Of a stretch of 64,000 bases of DNA, positions 16,985-26,242 are shown piece after piece. Position 1 is the stretch's first letter. Every line of letters begins with the position of its first letter. The notes beneath the pieces were generated by a model. That model was not told the origin of the DNA, made no database searches, and worked only from the letters and a program-made list of their open reading frames with translations. This DNA comes from SAR324 cluster bacterium (GTDB lineage Bacteria > SAR324 > NAC60-12): the NCBI GenBank assembly GCA_015231885.1, contig JADGAT010000011.1, positions 1-64,000 of the forward strand, read 5' to 3'. A program made the position numbers and the translations under genes.

Positions 16985-18706
16985 TTATTTTTCATGCAGA
17001 AAATGGAGCATTTGTTGGATATGTCTTTTTTCTCTAGACTCATCAGGAAGACTATCAATCACTCGAATCAAGCCTTGGAAAGCGGCCTTGTGGGAGCCGA
17101 TCTGCTTCAATGGTATTTCTTTATAGGTCAAACTATCAAAATTCCGGAACCCATCACCAGAGTGATTTTTCGAAATTTTTTCATACCACTGGAAGTAAGC
17201 ATAGGGAGCTGGATGGATATTATAATCTTTGAATGACATTTCAAAATACGAATTCCCCAACACCAGTAAATACTTGCCTTCAACCGGAATAGCAAGGCAG
17301 TGTTCTTCAAACTCGAGACCACGGTTATTATCACTCATGGTAAGCTGAAAAGGGGTATTTTCGATGCAGGAAAAATCATTTTCCTCATACCTCATTAGTA
17401 TTTCCAGGATGGTCTCTTCAAATGCAGGAAAAAAATTAGTGCGAGAACGAGTCAAAAATAATGAAAATTGTTTGGGAACGGAAGAAGGATAATCCTTCGG
17501 AAAGACTTGGCCAAATCGCATACAATCAGTATTTACTGTCGATAACAAGCCTTCTGGATAGACCCTGTCAATGAATGCTATTTCCAGTTCCGGTTCTTTT
17601 GCAGTTGGATGAAATATTTCCTTCACTTTTCCCACAATCAGCCCCAGCCACGATGATTTACGCCCATCCTTTGTCTCTGCTTCAACAATCTCATCCAGGA
17701 TTTCATCGTACAGGGCCGCTTCATCCAAAGAGCTCTCCGCTACACCCAAATCGACTTTTGGTAGTTCTTTGCCCTCAGTCATTTGCCGACGAATCTTTAA
17801 AACCAGCTCCAGCAGAATATTAGAAGGCAAACGTTCAAGCAGGACCTTTTCTGCACGAATGGTGGTTTCCGTATTAAACGTTTGGAGATGACGTAAATTC
17901 GCATTAAGGCGCCGGGCAATTTTTGTCCAATTGATGTATTCAACATACAGCTCTGCTTTTGCCGCGCTCAATTCAGGAGTGGCCGCCTTTGCAGCACGAT
18001 CCTCTTCCCGCAAAACCGAGACCAACCAGTGCTTCAAATATTGATCTTTCCATTTGAAATAAAAAGGGAGTTGTTCATGGCTAAAAATAGTATAGAGTAA
18101 ATCCGTGAATTGTTGGGTGATTTCGCTATAAGAAACTTTCGACTCATTAAAAAAATTATCCTGTTTTGCAAGAATTTTGAGCAAATTACTCACAGTTAAT
18201 GAATCCTTACTCGCCCCGCGCACAGAACGAGGAATCATGCTCATATAGCCATTGCTCAGGGAATCAATAAAATTCTGAAGGCGAAATCTCACATCTTCTT
18301 CTATTTCTTGAGATTCAAATAACACTTTAGTGGACAAAACACACTGAATCACTTCATTGGTAGCTCTTAACTTATGAGCCAAAGCACGGAATATATTTTC
18401 CTTGGTTTCCATTCCTCCATGGAACATCAATTTTAAAAACAGAGTGAACTGATAACCTGACGAGAAAAATTCATAATTCTGGATGATCAGCTGCTTTTCT
18501 GCTTCATCAAGATTTTCAAAGCAGATATCGATCTTCTCGCAAAGACGTATTGCATTATCAATACTCTCCGAATCAAATTCTCCGTCAGTAGCCCCGCGAA
18601 GGCTTGTCAATTCCTGAACAACATCTTCCAGCTTTTCAGAAGACAGGATCTGGACCTCATGTTCTTCTGTTGAAATAGTAGTTGCGTATCCAGCACCCTT
18701 TGTCAT
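16985..18706 (-). CDS. Unrecognised 573-residue protein
   Basis: I do not recognise this family. The protein is soluble-looking, without signal peptide or membrane segments. It is mostly helical and charged to about residue 340 (for example FLKLMFHGGMETKENIFRALAHKLRATNEV and the ETKDGRKSSWLGLIVGKVKEIFHP linker). A more mixed C-terminal part follows, with FPKDYPSSVPKQFSLFLTRSRTNFF and LLVLGNSYFEMSFKDYNIHPAPYAYFQWYEK. It lies upstream of rplM on the same strand and downstream of alr. Gene-like codon structure and length make it a real gene; function unknown. Confidence 0.7.
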   Translation of the reverse strand: MTKGAGYATTISTEEHEVQILSSEKLEDVVQELTSLRGATDGEFDSESIDNAIRLCEKIDICFENLDEAEKQLIIQNYEFFSSGYQFTLFLKLMFHGGMETKENIFRALAHKLRATNEVIQCVLSTKVLFESQEIEEDVRFRLQNFIDSLSNGYMSMIPRSVRGASKDSLTVSNLLKILAKQDNFFNESKVSYSEITQQFTDLLYTIFSHEQLPFYFKWKDQYLKHWLVSVLREEDRAAKAATPELSAAKAELYVEYINWTKIARRLNANLRHLQTFNTETTIRAEKVLLERLPSNILLELVLKIRRQMTEGKELPKVDLGVAESSLDEAALYDEILDEIVEAETKDGRKSSWLGLIVGKVKEIFHPTAKEPELEIAFIDRVYPEGLLSTVNTDCMRFGQVFPKDYPSSVPKQFSLFLTRSRTNFFPAFEETILEILMRYEENDFSCIENTPFQLTMSDNNRGLEFEEHCLAIPVEGKYLLVLGNSYFEMSFKDYNIHPAPYAYFQWYEKISKNHSGDGFRNFDSLTYKEIPLKQIGSHKAAFQGLIRVIDSLPDESREKRHIQQMLHFLHEK

Positions 18707-18756
18707 AATTTTCCTTTTTTCTATTGTAATGAAATTTTATTTAGTAACTTGCCCTG

Positions 18757-19902
18757 TCATTGCACATAAACTCGCGGAATTCGATTATTAAAACGTGTGA
18801 GGATTTCATAAGGAATGGTCCCTGCTTTTTCTGCCATGTCTTCGACTGTCAACATTTCTCCATTTTGCATCCCAATCAAGACAACTTCATCTCCATTGTA
18901 GGCAGACCCATCCTCCAGATTGACCATAAATTGATCCATACAGACACGTCCCACGATAGGATAGCGTGTTCCTCCAATCAAAACTTCTCCACGATTCGAC
19001 AAGGAACGGCAATATCCATCCCCATATCCTATGGGTATCGTCACAACACGAATCATATGATCCGATTGCCAGGTTGCCCCATAGCTGATGGGTCTTCCGG
19101 GTTGCACAACCTTAAAATAGACGACCCTGGAGCACAAAGAAAGAACTGGCTTGACATCCAAAATTCGGTGACTGGCCATATCAGGATAAATACCATAGAG
19201 TATAATACCAGGACGTACCATATCTAAATGAGTTTGAGGAAAGTGCAGCACACCACCAGAGTTAGCAAGATGACGCACGGGGGTGGGGACTTGCAAACGC
19301 TCAAAATGCAGAAGCATCTCAAAAAACCTTTCCATTTGTTCTAATGTCATGGGAGACTTAGGATCATCCGCACAAGCAAGATGTGAATACACTCCCTTAA
19401 CAACACATTGCTTCGAACGGACAGCGGCCTCGATAAAAGGTCCTGCTGAGTAACTATGCACTCCCAGTCTTTCCATGCCTGTATCTATTTTTAGATGAAT
19501 CACTGCTTTTTTCTTTTTAACAACGGCCACTTCTTCTACCTGACGTAATTTATCAATAGAAGAAACCGTTATTTCCAAATCGAAGTCCAAAAAATACTGT
19601 ATCTGGGTATTCAGTATTCCCCCCAGTACCAGTATGGGCAATTGGATGCCAGATTTTCGCAGACTGACGCCTTCTTCTAAAAAAGCCACCCCCAACTGTT
19701 CTACTCCTTGCTGAGCTAAATGTTGTGCCACTGGTACCAAACCATGCCCATAGGCATTTGCTTTGACAATTGCCATGATTTTGCTACCGTTGATTTGGTG
19801 CTTGATTATTTCCAAATTATGGCTCAGGTGACTGAGATTGATTTTAGCTACAGTTGGTCGAAGTGTAATTTCGGACTGTTGATCAGAGATGTTCGCCATC
19901 AA
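18757..19902 (-). CDS. alr: Alanine racemase
   Basis: A 381-residue PLP enzyme that interconverts L- and D-alanine for peptidoglycan. The PLP lysine is in MAIVKANAYGHG (about residue 47), the catalytic Tyr in ISYGATW (about 265), and RVCMDQFMVNL completes the active site. Length is normal. TTG at 19902 or the next codon, ATG at 19899, could be the start; a GAAGGAG site lies upstream with better spacing to the TTG. It follows an unknown 210-residue protein gene by 17 bases. Confidence 0.95.
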   Translation of the reverse strand: MMANISDQQSEITLRPTVAKINLSHLSHNLEIIKHQINGSKIMAIVKANAYGHGLVPVAQHLAQQGVEQLGVAFLEEGVSLRKSGIQLPILVLGGILNTQIQYFLDFDLEITVSSIDKLRQVEEVAVVKKKKAVIHLKIDTGMERLGVHSYSAGPFIEAAVRSKQCVVKGVYSHLACADDPKSPMTLEQMERFFEMLLHFERLQVPTPVRHLANSGGVLHFPQTHLDMVRPGIILYGIYPDMASHRILDVKPVLSLCSRVVYFKVVQPGRPISYGATWQSDHMIRVVTIPIGYGDGYCRSLSNRGEVLIGGTRYPIVGRVCMDQFMVNLEDGSAYNGDEVVLIGMQNGEMLTVEDMAEKAGTIPYEILTRFNNRIPRVYVQ

Positions 19903-19919
19903 ACGGTTTGCTCCTTCAC

Positions 19920-20540
19920 TTATTGTAATTGGCTATAAAAACCAAACAAAGCACTGCAAAAAAACTCAAAGTTTTCCAATTCATTGTCCTGGCTGATTTT
20001 TGTCAAGGTTTCTAAAAACTGTTCAGTACTGTAAAAAATTCGGAAAGCGTCATAAACCTTAATTTGAATTTGGTATTCTAAAAATAAAGGAATCAATTCA
20101 TTAATAATGATTGACAGCTCATCCGCGTCATACCGGAGACGTCCCAAAACATGCTGAAAAAAAGTATCAATTGCTGATTTTAATTTAGTCGAATCTTCCT
20201 TCAATGTTTCAACATTAGAAAACATTGGTTTTTTTTCAGCCGGTTCTTTTTGATCGACAACTTTTCGTTTATGGTGAGGAGATCTTTTTGTGGGCAGTCC
20301 TAATTGATACTGCCCCTGTCCCTGTAAGTATTGAAACAAAGCCTGTACTTTTTCAGGTGCCAATTGAGATGGCGTCTGCTGGGCAGACAACACCCGGTCT
20401 ATAAATGGATTTTGACGATTAGCATATTGTTCATAAATATCGGCTCCAAATTGATAAGGGCACGGTTTTTTACCTGAAACTTTATTTTTATTTTGCTGCA
20501 AAATTAGAGGAACGACTGGCTCCTTTTTACTGGCACTCAT
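19920..20540 (-). CDS. Unrecognised protein of about 206 residues
   Basis: No family is recognised. The N-terminus is basic and rich in Gln, Pro and Lys (QQNKNKVSGKKPCPYQFGADIYEQYANRQNPF), residues 75-105 form a charged linker, and the C-terminal 100 residues look like an alpha-helical domain (SAIDTFFQHVLGRL, ELSIIINELIPLFLEYQIQIKVYDAF). ATG at 20538-20540 is the preferred start (an upstream GTG adds four residues). It is adjacent to alr on the same strand and divergent from the transglycosylase gene. Both neighbours act on the cell wall, but a wall function is only guessed. Confidence 0.6.
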   Translation of the reverse strand: MSASKKEPVVPLILQQNKNKVSGKKPCPYQFGADIYEQYANRQNPFIDRVLSAQQTPSQLAPEKVQALFQYLQGQGQYQLGLPTKRSPHHKRKVVDQKEPAEKKPMFSNVETLKEDSTKLKSAIDTFFQHVLGRLRYDADELSIIINELIPLFLEYQIQIKVYDAFRIFYSTEQFLETLTKISQDNELENFEFFCSALFGFYSQLQ

Positions 20541-20611
20541 GATCAACACCAATTGAACATCAAGACAAAAACTCCCGTTTGACTACTATTTCCCCATCCT
20601 CCATATTGAAC

Positions 20612-22816
20612 ATGAAGCGATTATTAATGGCTGCTGTAATATCACTCATTCTTTGGATTCCTAACACCCAGGCCCAAAGAAGCCATACACGATTGCTGAA
20701 AAAAACTATTCCTGCACAATCACCTCTCCCTCCTTGGTCTGAAGTACTAAAGCTTTACAAGCAACGTGCCTGGAAGCATGTGATTCTGCAATTGACTCCT
20801 GTTGTTGCTGCAAAAACCAATGACCAGGAATACCGAAAACGTGCCTGGTTTCTTTTAGGGCAGAGTTATCTGGCCCTAAAAGAATATCAATATGCTCAAA
20901 CAAGTTTCCGGACAGGACAAAAACTAGACAACAAATATCCAAACTTATGGACTTACCATCAAATGAGGACTTACTTACAAAGTAGTGAATACGAAAAAGC
21001 AATTCCTCTAATAAAGGCCTTGCTCCAGCCTCCGGTCAATGCATTCTATCTCAAAAAAATAAAAGCCAATATCAAAAACTTCTATAACACCCAAGAAACC
21101 ATTCCACTGATATATCCTGTTTTACATGCATTTGCCAGCCAACCTTCTTTATTGCTCCATGATCACGAAATCATAAATATTTATGCTAAAGGAGCATCTT
21201 TTAGAAAAACAGCATTTCCTCAACAACTGTATATTACCCAATGGCTCCATCCAGAAAACAGAAAAACAGCTGAAGAATCCGATACAAAAATAGAAGAGTT
21301 GATCAACCAAAAGCTAATTCGCCCAACTGCTGCACAGTACCTAAAACGGTTTAACGCACTTGAAAAGCTAAAATTGTATCGCTACTTAACCCAAGTGATA
21401 CCAAAACAAATCCATGAGATCAATAATTTCCGTATTCGGGCACAGGTGGGAAACATTTATCTACGGACTTTGTTTAAGGAAAAACGATATAATAAAATTT
21501 TAGAACTGCGTAAAAAAAACATACTGACCAACCAATACAAGGCTTTCCAGACATCTCAATTGTTTTGGAGTATGCGTTCTTATCAAAGGCTCAACAGGTT
21601 GGGATCTGCAAAAAGAATGTTGGCACAGCTGGAACAAACAAACCCGGCATCCACTTGGCGCCCCACTGCCTATCGAAAAATGGCAGAATCCTATGAGGTG
21701 CAAGAAAATGAAAAGCGTGCTGGCATCTGGTGGAAAAAAGTAACAAAGGCCTTTCCAGGCACCAAAGAAGCAGAAGTTGCTTACTGGAAAATGACTTGGC
21801 TACGCTACCGCCACAAGCGATATAGCGATGCATTATACTATGTCAACCAGGCACTAAAGCATCAAACATTGTCTCCTGAAGTCCTGGCCAAATTTTTATA
21901 CTGGAAAGGGAAGTTGCAGTACCTGCTAGGCAAAAAGAAAGAAGCTGCTCAAACATTAAAAGGGTTGCAGCGCAATTGGCCAAATACTTATTATAATTTC
22001 CGTTTTCTAAGTCAACCTGCTGATTGGGTAAGTTCTATCAACACCCTTGGAACCCCTCCCCCCCAGCGTACATTATGGCACAGTGACCCGCCGCCACCAC
22101 TTGGAAAAATAAAGGAACTGACCAATAGGCATGAATTCCTATTCATGATTGGAGAAAACGAGCATGCTGTCTTTGAGCTACAGAAGGATACAAAAAAACA
22201 CCATAAATATGCGATCATCTGGAAAAGCAGTGAGTTGCTCTACGAATACTCAGAGTTTCACGAACTACAGACATTGATCAGTGATTACTATTTATTGGAT
22301 TTAAAGAAATTGCCTATCGAAAATCAGCGTGCTTGGCAATTCGCTTATCCTAGACCTTACTGGCCTTATATTCAGAAACAAAGCAAGAAAACAAAACTGG
22401 ATCCTTACTGGATCCTGGCAATCATTCGTGAAGAAAGCCGGTATGATCCGATGGCACTCTCCGTTGCCAATGCACGAGGACTCATGCAATTGATTTCACC
22501 TACCGCCAAACAAGTAGCAAGACAACAAAAAGTGCGTCTAAAAAATATCAACCGTCTTTACGACCCGTCTTTTAATATCCTTTTGGGCTCTTCTTACCTG
22601 GGAAAGCTGGCAACTCGATTCGGGAATGAGTTGATTTATGCAGCTGGTGGATATAACGCAGGACCACACAGGATGAAAAAATGGCGAAAAAGTTTTGGTA
22701 AACTGCCCATGGATGAGTTTGTCGAATCAATTCCGTTCCGAGAAACTCGCAACTATGTCAAGCGGGTATTCACCACTTACACCATTTACAAAAAAATCTA
22801 TGCAGATACAAACTGA
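20612..22816 (+). CDS. slt: Soluble lytic murein transglycosylase
   Basis: A 734-residue periplasmic enzyme cleaving the MurNAc-GlcNAc bond with formation of the 1,6-anhydro ring. The ATG at 20612 is chosen because it starts a clean signal peptide (KRLLMAAVISLILWIPNTQA). A long alpha-superhelical region with TPR-like repeats follows (about 30-560). The C-terminal SLT domain has ILAIIREESRYDP (catalytic Glu), SVANARGLMQLISPTA, and YAAGGYNAGPHRMKKW. Length and layout match E. coli Slt70-type proteins, with a somewhat longer superhelix. It is transcribed divergently from the 206-residue protein gene and ends 5 bases before the convergent acylphosphatase gene. Confidence 0.9.
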   Translation: MKRLLMAAVISLILWIPNTQAQRSHTRLLKKTIPAQSPLPPWSEVLKLYKQRAWKHVILQLTPVVAAKTNDQEYRKRAWFLLGQSYLALKEYQYAQTSFRTGQKLDNKYPNLWTYHQMRTYLQSSEYEKAIPLIKALLQPPVNAFYLKKIKANIKNFYNTQETIPLIYPVLHAFASQPSLLLHDHEIINIYAKGASFRKTAFPQQLYITQWLHPENRKTAEESDTKIEELINQKLIRPTAAQYLKRFNALEKLKLYRYLTQVIPKQIHEINNFRIRAQVGNIYLRTLFKEKRYNKILELRKKNILTNQYKAFQTSQLFWSMRSYQRLNRLGSAKRMLAQLEQTNPASTWRPTAYRKMAESYEVQENEKRAGIWWKKVTKAFPGTKEAEVAYWKMTWLRYRHKRYSDALYYVNQALKHQTLSPEVLAKFLYWKGKLQYLLGKKKEAAQTLKGLQRNWPNTYYNFRFLSQPADWVSSINTLGTPPPQRTLWHSDPPPPLGKIKELTNRHEFLFMIGENEHAVFELQKDTKKHHKYAIIWKSSELLYEYSEFHELQTLISDYYLLDLKKLPIENQRAWQFAYPRPYWPYIQKQSKKTKLDPYWILAIIREESRYDPMALSVANARGLMQLISPTAKQVARQQKVRLKNINRLYDPSFNILLGSSYLGKLATRFGNELIYAAGGYNAGPHRMKKWRKSFGKLPMDEFVESIPFRETRNYVKRVFTTYTIYKKIYADTN

Positions 22817-22821
22817 GTTCC

Positions 22822-23094
22822 TCAATAACGAACCTCAAAGACTGAAAAATCTCTGCCCCCCCCTTCATCCATAAGCACTTTGTTGACCCTTGCCGCTGGA
22901 GCCCCTTGGTGGCACCAAGCCACAAAAGTTTTTAGTTCCTGCTCCTCTCCTTCCGCTTCAATATAGACAGACCCATCAACCTGATTCTTCACAAAACCTT
23001 TGATTCCCAGCTTGTTTGCCTCTTCTGTTGTATAATGTCGAAAAGCCACACCCTGCACTCTGCCAAACACTTGTATATTCAGGTGCTTTCTCAT
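22822..23094 (-). CDS. acyP: Acylphosphatase
   Basis: A 90-residue enzyme hydrolysing carboxyl-phosphate bonds. It has the family signature VFGRVQGVAFRHYTTEEA with the catalytic Arg, then GIKGFVKNQVDGSVYIEAEG with the catalytic Asn. ATG at 23092-23094 gives the normal family length; an in-frame ATG ten codons upstream is possible. It is convergent with slt. Confidence 0.93.
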   Translation of the reverse strand: MRKHLNIQVFGRVQGVAFRHYTTEEANKLGIKGFVKNQVDGSVYIEAEGEEQELKTFVAWCHQGAPAARVNKVLMDEGGGRDFSVFEVRY

Positions 23095-23170
23095 TTTCTC
23101 TATCCCTTTTCTGAATTCATTCAATTACAAACAACATCTAACTGTAATTTTAAAACAAACGCAACGAAAA

Positions 23171-25054
23171 TTATAGACAATATTTTCTTTTTTTAAAAAA
23201 ATCATAATATTCACAGAGCCCCAGTTGACAAGCCTGCTGCAAATCAAGACATCCTTTTTGAGGGCTTTGCATTTTTGTTAAATAAAGCAAACCCCGGCTA
23301 TTATAGGCTTTACTGAAATTTGGATTCAACTGCAGCACTTCATTATAATCATCAAGCGCAGATTGATTTTCCTGCAAAAGTGCATAAGCGTTCCCACGAT
23401 TGTATCGAGCATCTACATCATCACGATTTATTGTTAATACATGGCTAAAATCCTCTATTGCTTGTTTGTATTTCCTGGAATGAAAATAGACATGGCCTCT
23501 GTTGTAATAAGCTTTAACATAGCTTGGATCAATTCGCAGGGCATGGCTATAATCCTCCAGAGCCCGTTGATACTGAGTCAAATGAAAATAGGCAATTCCT
23601 CGGTTATAGTAGGCATCTACAAAACCAGGATAAATTTTTAAAGCCTCATTATAATTCTGGATGGCCTGATTGTACTGCTTCAAATCGGCATAAACATTTC
23701 CTTTGTTATTATAAGCTCGGAAAGGATTTTTTTTCAATTGAATTGCTTGATTGGAATGCTTTAAAGCCTGTTCATGCTGTTTTTCTTCTCTAAAAATCCT
23801 GCCAAGCTCCTGATGGGCCACCCAGGATCTTTCATTTTGCTGGATGGTTGCCAGCCATAATGTTTTTAAATCTTGGTAAATCAGGGATTGGTTCCAGGTC
23901 AAAATACTCAAAATCACCACAACGGCCGCTGCAAAAAAAGGCCAAAGGTATCTCCTAATTTGATCAAAAAAATGGAACTTCTCTATTCCCCAATAGGCTC
24001 CCTGTGCAAACAAAATCAGAATAGGAATACTGGGAAGATGGAACCAATGGTCGGCAACATAAGAGAATTGTGTCCAGGCATTTGTGAAAAAACCCGAAAC
24101 AGGAAACAAGGTAACCAAGCATGCTGCCAATCCACAAAATAAATACCTTCCCCAGCTCTGGTATTTCCAGACCAACACCAGCAAAATGAGCAGTAAACTG
24201 ACGATGGGAACATAAACAGACGCCAGAGAGGAATCGATCTCCCATTTAGGATACGTAAAAATCAGAGGATATGGAAACAGCAGTTTGGTGAAATAAAAAA
24301 ATGGGACATGAATGGCTGTCAATATTTTTTCTAAAAAAGTACCTGTACTGGTAATGGCATCAAAGGCATGCAGCTCAAACCACACACGGACATAACCCAT
24401 GACTAGGCTTAATAGAAAAAAAGGAAGGAGCATCCAGCAGTCTTTTACGGTGAAACGCAGTCGAAATAACAGGCGTAGAATCACCAAGATCACCGGCAAC
24501 ATCACCACAGAAGTCTTACTCAGCAAAGCGCACAAAAACAGTAACAAGGCAGTTCCATACCACTTCCAATTATTATTTTTAGCGAAATGTAAATAAGACC
24601 AGAGGCACAGGATATAAAACACAGCTGCCACAACATTTTTACGCTCGGCAACCCAGGCAACTGACTGGACGTAAACAGGATGAATGGCGAATAGAGTCCC
24701 AATCCACCATGCTCCTGGCAAATGAAAATGTTCGAGAGCATGCCATAAAAGCACTGCAGCAAGGAGGTGCAGGAGAATATTAATCCAGTGGGCAATCTGA
24801 GGGGCCAAGCCCCACAGTTGATTCTCCAGCCAAAAGGTCATTCGGGTAATGGGAAGGTAAGGCCAAACACGATTGTTGTCGGTAGGATGAAACCAGATTC
24901 TGTACAAACCATCTGAAGCGGTCACCACAGAATCTTCCAGAAAAAATTCTTTATCATCAATAATGAAACCCGCTTCGCTTGCAGGATAATATGCCGCAAT
25001 TGTGAGTAAAATCAAAATGAACAGCTTAGGCAGCAACCATGTTCTCAAATCCAC
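23171..25054 (-). CDS. TMTC-like multipass membrane protein with TPR repeats
   Basis: A 627-residue protein. About ten membrane segments fill residues 8-385, with the motif FHPTDNNRVWPYLPITRMTFWLEN and AIHPVYVQSVAWVAERKN, as in TMTC and related lipid-linked sugar transferases. The C-terminal 230 residues are about six TPR units (for example FRAYNNKGNVYADLKQYNQAIQNYNEAL). TMTC proteins in animals are O-mannosyltransferases; bacterial homologues are uncharacterised. The GTG start at 25052-25054 directly abuts the stop of the upstream aminotransferase gene, so the two are cotranslated. Confidence 0.8.
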   Translation of the reverse strand: MDLRTWLLPKLFILILLTIAAYYPASEAGFIIDDKEFFLEDSVVTASDGLYRIWFHPTDNNRVWPYLPITRMTFWLENQLWGLAPQIAHWINILLHLLAAVLLWHALEHFHLPGAWWIGTLFAIHPVYVQSVAWVAERKNVVAAVFYILCLWSYLHFAKNNNWKWYGTALLLFLCALLSKTSVVMLPVILVILRLLFRLRFTVKDCWMLLPFFLLSLVMGYVRVWFELHAFDAITSTGTFLEKILTAIHVPFFYFTKLLFPYPLIFTYPKWEIDSSLASVYVPIVSLLLILLVLVWKYQSWGRYLFCGLAACLVTLFPVSGFFTNAWTQFSYVADHWFHLPSIPILILFAQGAYWGIEKFHFFDQIRRYLWPFFAAAVVVILSILTWNQSLIYQDLKTLWLATIQQNERSWVAHQELGRIFREEKQHEQALKHSNQAIQLKKNPFRAYNNKGNVYADLKQYNQAIQNYNEALKIYPGFVDAYYNRGIAYFHLTQYQRALEDYSHALRIDPSYVKAYYNRGHVYFHSRKYKQAIEDFSHVLTINRDDVDARYNRGNAYALLQENQSALDDYNEVLQLNPNFSKAYNSRGLLYLTKMQSPQKGCLDLQQACQLGLCEYYDFFKKRKYCL

Positions 25055-26128
25055 CTACCCACCCTTGCTTTCCAGTTGTTTGAAAACTGAAGCAGCCATT
25101 CGCATACTGTGTTCTTCCTTAACAGAAATTCGAATAAACGACTGGTTCAATCCAACAAAATTACTGCAGTCACGGATCAGCATTTTTTGTTGAGCAAACG
25201 TGTCATACATCTCATGAGCAGTATACTTGCTAGACTTGATCAGGACAAAATTGGCCTGACCAGGAAATGGACGAAATTCCTGCATTACCAAGAGTTGTTC
25301 GATAAATTTTGCCTTAATCTTCTGAATGTAATGCACCAAATCCGAAGCATCGGCACAAATTAATTTTTCTGCAATCAACTGGGCCAACGAATTGACTGAC
25401 CAGGGAGACATCAAACTTCGAATTTTTTCATTCAATACTAGGTTGGAGGAAAATAACCAACCAATTCTCAATCCAGAAACGGCAAAAATTTTAGACATGG
25501 AGCGAAGCACAACCAAATTTGGAAAAGCCATGCCCACCAGGCTAAAAGACACTTGTGTTTCAACAAATGGCATATAGGACTCATCCACTACAAACAAAGT
25601 GTCCGGAAATCGTTCCACAAGATCGGTAATCACATCTTTTTCCAACAGTATCCCGGTGGGATTATTGGGATTGCACAAAAAAACAACCTGGACAGCTGCT
25701 GCTAATTGACAAAAAGCCTCTATATTGAAACCAAATTCATTAGATTCTTCTAAAATTAAATAATTTATTGTGCACCCATAGCATGAAGTACATCTCTCAT
25801 AATCAGAATAAGTCGGCTGTACAATCAATACATTCTTGGAAGCATAACAATATCCCAACCACTGCAGCAGCTCGGTTGTACCTGCGCCACAAATGAAATG
25901 AGAGGAAGGAAAATAATATTGTTCTGATAATCGTTGAAGCAACGATTGTGAGTAAGGTTCCGGCAAATGATGTACCGCATCCCAATGCTGCTGCAGAGAG
26001 GTACGAATAAATTCAGGGGCTTGATAGGAGATATTACTGCTCAAGTCCACAATTTCGGAGGGCTCAACTCCCAATTTACGTGCTATTCCAAAAATATCAC
26101 CGCCATGAGCATATTTAGGGCTCTGCAT
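25055..26128 (-). CDS. Class I/II PLP aminotransferase (HisC/CobD-like)
   Basis: A 357-residue fold-type I PLP enzyme. The start YAHGGDIFGIARKLGVEPSEIVDLSSN resembles CobD-type threonine-phosphate decarboxylases more than HisC. NPNNPTGILL binds PLP, VVDESYMPF carries the Asp, and RSMSKIFAVSGLRIGW contains the Schiff-base Lys. FIRISVKEE at the C-terminus holds the carboxylate-binding Arg. No cobalamin or histidine genes are nearby, so histidinol-phosphate aminotransferase, CobD or another role cannot be separated. It is the first gene of a pair with the TMTC-like protein. Confidence 0.8.
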   Translation of the reverse strand: MQSPKYAHGGDIFGIARKLGVEPSEIVDLSSNISYQAPEFIRTSLQQHWDAVHHLPEPYSQSLLQRLSEQYYFPSSHFICGAGTTELLQWLGYCYASKNVLIVQPTYSDYERCTSCYGCTINYLILEESNEFGFNIEAFCQLAAAVQVVFLCNPNNPTGILLEKDVITDLVERFPDTLFVVDESYMPFVETQVSFSLVGMAFPNLVVLRSMSKIFAVSGLRIGWLFSSNLVLNEKIRSLMSPWSVNSLAQLIAEKLICADASDLVHYIQKIKAKFIEQLLVMQEFRPFPGQANFVLIKSSKYTAHEMYDTFAQQKMLIRDCSNFVGLNQSFIRISVKEEHSMRMAASVFKQLESKGG

Positions 26129-26242
26129 TAATTGCTACCTGATCTACATCTTTTCCAACGATTTTTGCTTTTGATACATGATAGGATATTCTGACTCATC
26201 GCAATAGAATCTTCAAGGAAGAACCCATTCCATGAACTCACA

